A stretch of DNA of 64,000 nucleotides from Oegoconia quadripuncta (taxonomy: Eukaryota; Arthropoda; Insecta; Lepidoptera; Autostichidae). Every line of letters begins with the position of its first letter. Within the stretch, counting starts at the first letter, position 1. The DNA is taken from positions 3,682,413 through 3,746,412 of the forward strand of contig OX438751.1 of the NCBI GenBank assembly GCA_949316235.1. The letters are read 5' to 3'. Below the pieces are notes generated by a model. That model was not told where the DNA came from. It worked only from the letters and a program-made list of their open reading frames with translations, and searched no databases. A program made the translations under genes and the position numbers. Shown in pieces: positions 57,120 through 64,000 of the stretch.

Positions 57120-57173
57120 AAATCGCGGCAACCAAGTTTGTTTAGCTGCGACATGTAAACCATTTCTTTCCGT
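57120..57173 (-). repeat. Right terminal inverted repeat
   Basis: Read inverted, acggaaagaaatggtttaca then gtcgcagctaaacaaac pairs with the left end at 42740-42790. Confidence 0.6.
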
Positions 57174-57201
57174 GTGCTAACCCGTTATAGATAAAAAAAA
57201 A
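57174..57201 (+). mobile_element. SINE family A, right part of the split copy
   Basis: gtgctaacccgttatagat plus a run of A's equals the SINE consensus end. It continues the copy cut at 42739. Confidence 0.88.
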
Positions 57202-58593
57202 CCTTTCTTACTCTAGGTTAAGTATAGTATATAACTGTGACTGTACGATGTTTTCGAGACGGATTACAAACGTATCATCAACCTGTGTGTTTCTTTCAAT
57301 TGCTCTTGAAAGGATTCGAACTTGGAATCTTCTGGTTGTTCTTCAGTCCATTGCTGGATATGGCATCTCTTATACCGTGCAATGGAAGCCGACCTTTGGA
57401 TATCTGATTTTCCGTGTGGCAGCCGCCTTGCGCCAACGTCACAACATCAGCAGATGATCGGCCCAAACGAGAACTCGTTGTCCCGAAGGACACGCGACAG
57501 ATGTGGCCAGTTTTCAATTTGACAATGTCGTTGCCTTGTCGTACGACCAACTCGCCTATGTCGTCAGCTCTGCAGCGGCCTCCAGAGTACAGGTAGGTAG
57601 GTTAGGTACGTAATATGTGAGATTGCGTCCAAGTAGATAGCGCGGAGTGCTTTCCGAGATAACGCGGTCGTGTGCGGACGAAAATCGGCGTATGATTTAA
57701 ATTGCCATCATGATGTAGGTTTATCCCCTAAAAGGTCTTGAGATACATTTAAAAAGATTGATGTGATACAAGAAATATTGTTTATATGAAACGATTAATA
57801 TTGTTTAAGAGTTCTGTTTGTTTAGGACATCACAACCGTGCTTGGTGACTATATTGAAGAGACAGGTTAATGATAATATTGAAATATTTATTATTTTTTT
57901 GCTTTACAAATTAATAATTTATTTATTTATATATTTATAATTTTTTAATTTGTAAATGTGTATTTACTATTTCGTTTTTGTAAATATGTACAAAAGTACA
58001 AATCTTCGTGCAACAGGTACATTCTCGTTTTGAACTTTCACTGGGCGTAGCCGTCTTTATTTATTAATGGTCGAATAGCCATCAAATTACTTGATCCCAA
58101 AACAGAGTGTGAACTCGAGGCATCACCAGCACAATCACGTTCTCTATTATTTTTCGCACTCATTATTTTTACTATTAAATATGCCTATTGCCTACAGGGC
58201 TTTTTGCTGGGCCCATAACCGATGTTGAAAACTGTGTAGGCGATAGGCAAGCAAGAAATAAATAAAGTTAAAAGAATTCACATGTAACTAGCCATCTTTT
58301 ATTATACGGATAGACAGAAAACAGATACAGTCAACGACAATAATATTATAGAGAGTTCTAATTTTAAATTATTCCATAAAGTATAAAATAGCCAGTGGCG
58401 AGTACAATTCAACAAATAGCGAGTGCACGAGTAATTTTCTTGGCAAGATAGATGAGGGTATACTTTTAGCATACCCTCATTTATCTGACGCATATATCTA
58501 CGCTGCTGACTGTAGCATAAAGCGTTTACAAATAAATAAACAGCTGGACCATTTTTATCAATCATGGCTAAGAACCTCGTTCAGTCTAACATA
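57202..58593. other. Intergenic; open frames on both strands at 57.25-57.60 kb
   Basis: At 57248-57596 frames of 60-84 codons lie on both strands in a GC-richer stretch; the minus frame includes GELVVRQGNDIVKLKTGHI-like residues just outside its ATG. I recognise no family. The rest is AT-rich. The 87-codon frame at 58302-58565 is unsupported. Confidence 0.3.
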
Positions 58594-58664
58594 ATAAAAA
58601 CGCACAAATCAAACCACGCATTACTGAGATATGTCCAGACAAACATATAACACCCATCGTTTTT
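58594..58664 (+). repeat. Family J fragment
   Basis: catataacacccatcgttttt matches 608-768 and 5583-5712. It directly abuts a SINE A. Confidence 0.5.
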
Positions 58665-58665
58665 A

Positions 58666-58955
58666 TTGTATCCACAACGGGTTAGTACTTGACCTCAATC
58701 ACACCTGATGTTAAGGAAGATGAGGCCGAAGGTGGTAGCGTACTGACCCGGAAACCCAAATATTTGGGGAACTGGCTATCGTATCTCTGACAACCGGAAC
58801 TCAACAATGCTATTAAAATTGCTGCTTGGCGGCAGATTTAGATAAGATGGTGGTAGCTATGCCCTACCACCAACCAAACCGAGTACTTAAACATATAACC
58901 CACTGGGGATCGAACCCGCGACCTCCGAATCGTAAACCCAATGTTATTTACATTT
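58666..58955 (-). mobile_element. SINE family A, no poly(T)
   Basis: It starts with tccacaacgggttagtactt without an A-tail and runs through the body (with a deletion next to gtggtagct) to the head, ending at aatgttatttacatt. Confidence 0.86.
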
Positions 58956-59608
58956 AGGCATGGCACGGTTTTCGTTGATGTTAAATAAGGTAAGCGACAA
59001 GCGACGTGAATCGTGTGAGTGGCTACGAATCTTCTCTGAACGGCTTCTCCACTACCTTTTGTAACAATGTACTACTAAAATTAGTATCGAAATACTAATC
59101 TAGAAGTACAGGGAACCTAATAAAGCTGAGCCAAACTCCTCGGTTGTTATCTCACGTACGGGCCGTTTGTACAACATTCGTACAACATTGGGCGACGTTC
59201 GCGAGACATTATACATACAAACTAACATAACAGTTTAATTAGAAGTGCATCTAAAGCGTATTAGTTGCAATGGTTGTCTGTAGAGTTACGTGATCGAAGG
59301 TACAAGAGACGAGCGTATACGCTGCTTTTGACATGGATTTAAATTCCGTGTATTACCGCGCTTTGTATATCCTCTGAGCAGCGCTAGGATTTCGAAATAT
59401 TGCGATGTTATCATTGACACAGGAAATGAGAATCACTCCCTCTCATGAGATAAGGTATATCATTATTTTGTTCACACAAATTCATCATAAATATGTAAGT
59501 TTAAAAAACTAAAAAAAAACACACTACAGCTCCACCATCCATCTCCTGGCTCCATCATCAGATCGTCGACAGAAATTATAATATATTGGACTTGTCAAAA
59601 CGAATATA
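58956..59608. other. Intergenic, nothing recognised
   Basis: No feature is supported. Confidence 0.4.
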
Positions 59609-59663
59609 TAACGGCCTCCTAAATTGGGAGACTGTGTCTTAACCGCTGAGCCACCAACGCTCT
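59609..59663 (-). mobile_element. SINE family F, head fragment
   Basis: On the minus strand, ggtggctcagcggttaagac then cagtctcccaatttaggagg corresponds to the first part of the SINE F tRNA-like head. The B-box side is missing. Confidence 0.6.
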
Positions 59664-59719
59664 ACTCTTTGGTATCAAGTATTAATTTAAAGTAACCCGT
59701 ACTGAATTTAGCTAAATAT

Positions 59720-60040
59720 ATTTTTTTTATGCACAACGGGGTAGCACTTTAACTCAATTACACCTGATGTTAAGTGAAGATCAGGCCGAAGGTGGAAGCT
59801 TACTGACCCGGAAACCCAAATATTTGGGGAACCGGCTAACTTATCTCTGACAACCGGAACACAACAATGCTATTAACATTGTTGCTTGGCGGCAGATTTA
59901 TATAAGATGGTGGTAGCTAGCCAGGCGGACATTTAAAACCAACCAAACGGTATACTAAATATGTACCCCGCTGGGGATCGAACCCGCGACCTCCCGGTTC
60001 GTAAACCCTGTGTTGTTTACATTGAGCCACGGAGGCGATT
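59720..60040 (-). mobile_element. SINE family A, near full-length
   Basis: Poly(T), tail (gcacaacggggtagcacttt), body with a short deletion before ccaaccaaacgg, and the head to gagccacggaggcgatt. Confidence 0.9.
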
Positions 60041-60377
60041 AATAAATGTAGGAATTACGCTTCAATCTCGTTAATTCCACCACACGTAACTAGGCAAACT
60101 TTCGGCGGTTCGTATTGGATCTTGCGAAGTTCGCCCATATCTCCGAACGTATCGCCTTCGATGTCTCCGAACACAGTCACAACTGGCATAGCCGTATAAC
60201 TATGCAGCTGTTGTTATGACCAGGAGTATCGGAGTTTGGAGATGTTAACAGCTGGACTTGCGAATTGTAGGTATTTACGGAAGTCTCGCGAAGAGTCATC
60301 TTTACCAAATTTGATCAAATTCGGCTTTTAAAGTCACAATAAAAAAAAAATCTTTATTTACTATGTGTACCTAACAC
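60041..60377. other. Intergenic, nothing recognised
   Basis: No feature is supported. Confidence 0.4.
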
Positions 60378-60691
60378 AGCGTCGCTGAATCAGCGGTTTA
60401 GACGCAGTCTTCCAATTTGGGAGGTCCGGGATCGATTCCCAAGCAGGCCATGTATCAATGAGTTTTTAAATTTAATTTAATTACTTATGTGCATTTATCC
60501 GACTGCTCTTAAACGGTGAAGGAAAACATCGTGAGGAAACCTGCATGTCTGAGAAATAAAAATTCTAAGGCATGTGAAGTCCCCAACCCGCATTGGGGCA
60601 GCGTGGTGGACTGTGGTCCATACTCCCTCATATATGACGGAAGGCCAATATCCCTGCAGTGGGATCCCTGTTTACGGGCTGATGTTGATGA
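60378..60691 (+). mobile_element. SINE family F, full-length
   Basis: tRNA-like head (gctgaatcagcggttta, B-box gggatcgattccc), ccatgtatcaatgagttttt, ggtgaaggaaaacatcgtga, ggggcagcgtggtggactgt and the end ttacgggctgatgttgatga. The 115-codon frame starting MKENIVRKPACL is SINE sequence, not a gene. Confidence 0.87.
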
Positions 60692-60792
60692 CCTCACACA
60701 TGGTACATTTAAAATAGTCAAATTTTACAGAGGCTGCTTGTTCAAAACAAAATTTTTTCCTAGCAAGAAATTTGGAGGGTTTCCATTTTTTT
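60692..60792 (+). repeat. Family H copy
   Basis: tggtacatttaaaatagtca, ctgcttgttcaaaacaaaat and agcaagaaatttggagggtt match 36385-36508. It begins exactly at the end of the SINE F tail. Confidence 0.5.
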
Positions 60793-60929
60793 TAATGGCC
60801 CAAAATCACCCAGTCGTGTTGAAGATCACCGCTTTTGGTGAAACTCTGTATATACGAATGTAACGTGGGAATTTTTATATAAAAATTTAAAAGTAATAGA
60901 TAATAAATATCTTTGCATATACACACATT

Positions 60930-61263
60930 AACCGCCTCCGTGGCTCAATGTAAACAACATTGGGTTTACGATTCGGAGGTCGCGGGTTCGATCCCCAGCG
61001 GGGTACATGTTTAAGTACTCGGTTTGGTTGGTGGTAGGGCATTTTAAATGTCCACCTGGCTAGCTATCACCATCTTATCTAAATCTGCCGCCAAGCAGCA
61101 ATGTTAATAGCATTGTTATGTTCCGGTTGTCAGAGATAAGATAGCCAGTCCCCCAAGTGTGTTGGGGTTTTCGGGTCAGTACGCTTCCACCTTCGACCTC
61201 ATCTTCACTTAACATCAGGTGTGATTGAGGTCAAGTACGAACCAGTCATGCATAAAAAAAAAA
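60930..61263 (+). mobile_element. SINE family A, full-length
   Basis: Complete head (accgcctccgtggctcaatg, B-box ggttcgatccccagcgggg), body and tail (catcaggtgtgattgaggtc, then catgcat plus A's at 61254-61263). A good reference copy. Confidence 0.95.
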
Positions 61264-61517
61264 CACAGCGCCATCTAGTTTCATACTGAGCAACTAGACG
61301 TGTATTATGGATACCAGATGGTTGATAAACTACACAAATACATTATTTTTTGTAAATAAATACGTATGTAAATGAAATACATCCATAACTCGAGAACACA
61401 TGTATTCATCATACAAACATTGCCCCTAGCGAGATGCGAACCCGCGAGTTCGCGAGTGCGAATACGCGAGAGTACACTGTTTGTCAGTCAGGGAGCAGTC
61501 AGAAATTCTAACCACTT
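61264..61517 (-). mobile_element. SINE family B, head disrupted
   Basis: It starts immediately after the poly(A) of the preceding SINE A with cacagcgccatctagtttca. The body is intact. Between cgaacccgcgag and agtcagaaattctaaccac about 45 unrelated, palindrome-rich bases (gttcgcgagtgcgaatacgc) replace part of the head. Confidence 0.85.
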
Positions 61518-61620
61518 TAAATAAATAACTAAATAAATAAAAGGTATTTATTCATCACAAAAAAGAAAAAAACACAAGCATATATAGAATCGAGAACCAC
61601 AGTATTGTGCTGAATGGGCA

Positions 61621-61658
61621 GGGACTGAAAATCAGCAGTGTTGCTGATTTTCAGTCCC
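61621..61658. repeat. Perfect hairpin, 17-bp arms
   Basis: gggactgaaaatcagca, loop gtgt, then the exact complement. It lies in otherwise unassigned DNA. No T-run or gene adjoins it in a way that suggests a terminator. Confidence 0.9.
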
Positions 61659-62328
61659 CCCCTGTAGAGTAGTTGCTACCACCAAAGACAGTATGGGCGA
61701 CTTTCCAATGGCTAACGATTTTTTTTTTTGCATATATTTTTCTTCTTTCTATTATACTTCTTTCTTCACATACCATGAAACACTGAATCTTTGATCCAGT
61801 TATACTAGGAAGCTAGGCAGATAAAACACCCTACATCGAAGAACAAGTAGAAATACACACCTATCACACATATCCGAATGAAAAATGCCAGTTCGCAGTT
61901 TACACCAAAGTTTAAGGTTTAAAATTTCGTACCACGATCCGCGCTGGTCTAGTTGGTATCGCTAGAAAACTTTCGCTTTGTATTCCAGCGGGAGATGCGG
62001 CGCCTTGATATATTCGAGCGCTGTGGAGATAGCGACCTAACGGAAGTTGGAGATTTCGATGCCGGTTCTATATAAGTAAATAAGCGCTACAAAAATAGAA
62101 GACCGCAAAAAATACTATATTTCTTTCCATGTAAATATAAAAATGACCCAATACCCAAATTAGAAATGTTTAGAAACAGTCCTCACTACCAATACGTCCT
62201 TATATATAATAAAATACATGACATATTAAAGAAAGAGCAAAAAGATAAAATACAAATTTAAATCTATATTAATTGAAAAATGTTACTATACAATTCATGA
62301 ATACACTGAAGATAAATAAAAAATTGAG
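61659..62328. other. Intergenic, nothing recognised
   Basis: No feature is supported. The phrase gctggtctagttggtatcgc at 61943 looks A-box-like, but no B-box follows at tRNA spacing. Confidence 0.4.
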
Positions 62329-62369
62329 AAGTATTAAACAGATAAGGAGGGCTTATCTGTTTAATACTT
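62329..62369. repeat. Perfect hairpin, 18-bp arms
   Basis: aagtattaaacagataag, loop gaggg, then the exact complement. Confidence 0.9.
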
Positions 62370-62420
62370 ACCAAAAATTACGTAAAATTTTTTTTTTTAA
62401 TATATCTCCAAATAAAATCG

Positions 62421-62510
62421 ACCGGGTCAGTACGCTTCCACCTTCGGCCTTACCTTCACTTAACATCAACTGTGACTGAGGTCATGTGTAACCCGATGGG
62501 CATAAAAAAA
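62421..62510 (+). mobile_element. SINE family A, 3' tail only
   Basis: accgggtcagtacgcttcca to taacccgatgggcat plus A's. Strongly 5'-truncated. Confidence 0.85.
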
Positions 62511-62924
62511 TATCGAAAATGCATTAGATTAGGTATGTGCGTAATTTTAAAACCAAAAATCTGAGAAAATATGTAAATATGTAAATTTCAACAAAAATAG
62601 ATAGTCTCAATTTTTGCATATAATCCCATATTTACAGGACATTAAGCATGTTTAGAAAGAATAAAAATAAAACACCGGAATACCCACATTAACTCGACAA
62701 TAACCGTTTAGGAGCCGATTTAAAATTCAGAAAAACAATAACAGAATGACCCTTTTGGGTGCTTTTTAACGATTGCGATCTCAGGAAAAGTATTTAATTA
62801 GCGAGATGCCGAGACCACATTATAACAACCTATATAGGTACCTATGGACGTTCTAGACACGGAAGTTGCAGGATTTAGTAGCTAGTAGGTACTTACAATA
62901 TTATAGGCCAAACTCTTATTTGTT
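62511..62924. other. Intergenic, nothing recognised
   Basis: No feature is supported. Confidence 0.4.
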
Positions 62925-63275
62925 GTTTGTTTGTAAACGCTTTATTGTACAAAAAGGCAATACATTAATTTTGCATTGATACATAAATTGAATATAACGG
63001 CGGACTTATCCCAAAGAGGGATTTCTTCCAGTCAACCATAGGGTTAGTTAGAAAACAGCAGATTGGGCGTATACAAATTACAGCAAATTCAAACTAAAGC
63101 AAATACCTACACTACACACTAATAAATATATATATATATATAAAGGTAATAAGAATAATATATAATAATACATAACTAGGTATACCTTAATAAAATATAT
63201 ACCTACATATTAATAATACATATAAATAAATATGTATATAAATAAGGAAATACTTAAAGAGAGGATTTAACTCTT
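62925..63275 (-). mobile_element. LINE family E 3' UTR
   Basis: On the minus strand, taaatcctctctttaagtat through ccctctttgggataagtccg to tgtacaataaagcg, with a poly(A) signal near its end. It is the inverse of 33720-34110. A (TA)n run is at 63124-63142. Confidence 0.6.
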
Positions 63276-63307
63276 AACTTTTTAAGAGTATTTTACATGC
63301 ATAATAC

Positions 63308-63475
63308 TATTACTTATCCCAAATCAGTCCGTGACGTCGTTTGAGTGTTCCAAACCTTGAAACAGCATCCACGTTTCACCTTCGAATTATACAGAAATGC
63401 ACACATGGCAGGGGGTGACCCCATAGCCGTTGGAGCGTGCAAATCTGTACGTTTTTAAGTATTAATCACGTTTGG
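63308..63475 (-). repeat. Family B copy
   Basis: Contains cttatcccaaatcagtccgt, catccacgtttcaccttcga and catagccgttggagcgtgc. Confidence 0.6.
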
Positions 63476-63531
63476 CATACCTATATATTTATTTATTATT
63501 TATAATTAGCTTTAAGGCTTGCCGAGTGTAA

Positions 63532-63891
63532 AGGTCTTAGCATACGTGACGTGTTTATTCTCGTGCCGGACGGAACGGGACGATTTTTTGACATCGTTGC
63601 ATTTAAAAACATAGCAATAAAATACACGTGGCGAGAAACAAGGGCGGAACGGGACGGCAATAGAAAAAACATCGTTATGGCATCTTCTTCATCTAATACT
63701 ACGGCAACCATTGCTAGTTCTTCAAAAGTAAAATCGAACATTTTGTGCTGAAATATGGTTGCAGCACTAGCACGACTATCGTTGAACACCGTCACTGTAC
63801 GTATGTTTTAAAACCACTTTCACGTTAGGAACTATACCCTTCCCGTCTCCGTGTCGTCCGAGAAATTACCCGTCACGTATGCTAAGGACCT
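63532..63891. mobile_element. PIF/Harbinger-like non-autonomous element
   Basis: 360 bp, flanked by TAA on both sides (63529-63531 and 63892-63894). The ends are aggtcttagcatacgtgacg and, inverted, aggtccttagcatacgtgac, so the inverted repeat is at least 20 bp with one gap. A TWA target duplication is typical of PIF/Harbinger. Internally it keeps a short coding remnant (63741 downwards). No nuclease domain is present. Confidence 0.8.
63675..63741 (-). pseudogene. N-terminal remnant of a Harbinger-like transposase
   Basis: From ATG at 63741-63739 the minus strand reads MFDFTFEELAMVAVVLDEED followed by AIT, then loses resemblance. An acidic, E-E-L-A/LDEEDA-rich start like this is what I recall from insect HARBI1-like transposases. 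It lies within the 360-bp element. The longer 99-codon frame around it is not a real protein. Confidence 0.55.
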
Positions 63892-63894
63892 TAA

Positions 63895-64000
63895 TTCAGA
63901 GTGATTTTTTTGATTTATTCTGTTTTAAGTTTAAATCTTAATCTATCTAATATAGGCCCCACTCAACGAAATAAACCCTTGTATAATAAGTATCCTTGGA
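63895..64000. other. Window edge, nothing recognised
   Basis: AT-rich. No feature is seen. Confidence 0.4.

Larger units (their letters stand above)
42740..57173. mobile_element. Large (about 14.4 kb) DNA transposon, unassigned superfamily
   Basis: It interrupts a SINE tail. The candidate target duplication is GTGC (42736-42739 and 57174-57177); removing one copy restores the SINE at its expected length. Ends: actcaaagaacagattagat on the left and, inverted, acggaaagaaatggtttaca on the right. They align imperfectly for about 45 bp, with an exact cagctaaa block in both. Inside are subterminal tandem arrays on both sides, many TTAGC/GCTAA motifs, and a core (45.7-50.0 kb) with a spliced minus-strand gene. 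Secondary insertions: LINE fragments at 50931-51048 and 52390-53180, and an IS630-type element at 54313-55177. CMC-like, Zisupton-like or an unnamed group are all possible. The termini and duplication were aligned by eye. Confidence 0.72.

Noticed and set aside
42740..57173. Polinton/Maverick or virus-derived element
   Set aside because: The size and inverted ends would fit, but I see no DNA polymerase, integrase, ATPase or capsid-like frames.
42740..57173. CACTA-type transposon starting at CACTC (42739)
   Set aside because: The CAC...GTG reading is tempting, but the 2-3 bp next to those ends do not match as a duplication, whereas GTGC fits a 4-bp one. Not excluded if the termini are shifted.
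60516..60863. 115-codon frame MKENIVRKPACL...
   Set aside because: Translation of SINE F and family H sequence; the same words occur at other SINE F copies with broken frames.
60930..61010. Possible tRNA gene (A-box and B-box present)
   Set aside because: It is the head of a SINE: the body and shared LINE tail follow, the acceptor stem does not close properly, and many copies exist. The same holds for SINE B and F heads.
61621..61658. Rho-independent terminator
   Set aside because: The hairpin is followed by C's, not T's, and the DNA is eukaryotic.

Overview
The window looks like insect nuclear DNA, most probably from a moth or butterfly (Lepidoptera). The evidence is its AT-rich, intron-like composition, the absence of bacterial-style operons, and many copies of repeat types common in lepidopteran genomes: tRNA-headed SINEs, RTE-like LINE ends with a GAT-rich tail, and jockey/CR1-like LINE 3' ends. 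I found no host protein-coding gene, rRNA gene or true tRNA gene that I can support. Almost every long open frame is a repeat, a transposon remnant or chance.

Layout. 1-560 is a tandem minisatellite at the window edge, followed by a (CA)n tract. 1.1-7.4 kb is dense in SINEs and LINE tails. 8.2-10.5 kb is repeat-poor, CpG-richer single-copy-looking DNA. 10.5-17.6 kb is mostly unannotatable intergenic DNA. 17.6-42.6 kb carries many dead elements: a CR1-like RT end, two families of RT C-termini, an RNase H-bearing LINE remnant, and dozens of SINE and unclassified copies. 57.2-64 kb returns to SINE-rich DNA and ends with a short PIF/Harbinger-like derivative.

The notable object is at 42,740-57,173. 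A SINE copy (42,563-42,739) is cut in its 3' tail and resumes at 57,174-57,201. Between the halves lies about 14.4 kb with imperfect terminal inverted repeats, a candidate 4-bp target duplication (GTGC), large subterminal tandem arrays on both sides (about 131-148, 108, 240 and 181 bp units) and a motif, TTAGC/GCTAA, scattered through both ends. Its core (45.7-50.0 kb) holds a spliced minus-strand gene with a SAM-like N-terminal domain and a conserved-looking C-terminal exon; the middle is incomplete. I read this as a large DNA transposon of uncertain superfamily. Later insertions hit it: an 865-bp IS630/Tc1-mariner-type element with 268-bp inverted repeats, LINE fragments, and a LINE 3' end.

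How the parts work together: SINE family A shares its 3' tail with a LINE whose stop codon lies inside that tail, which suggests the LINE machinery mobilised the SINE. SINE family F and an RTE-like LINE share a different tail. SINE tails in turn served as landing sites for other SINEs and for the 14.4-kb element.

All family assignments come from reading the sequence and recalled family features; no database search was run. Boundaries of degenerate repeats are approximate to about 5-20 bp.
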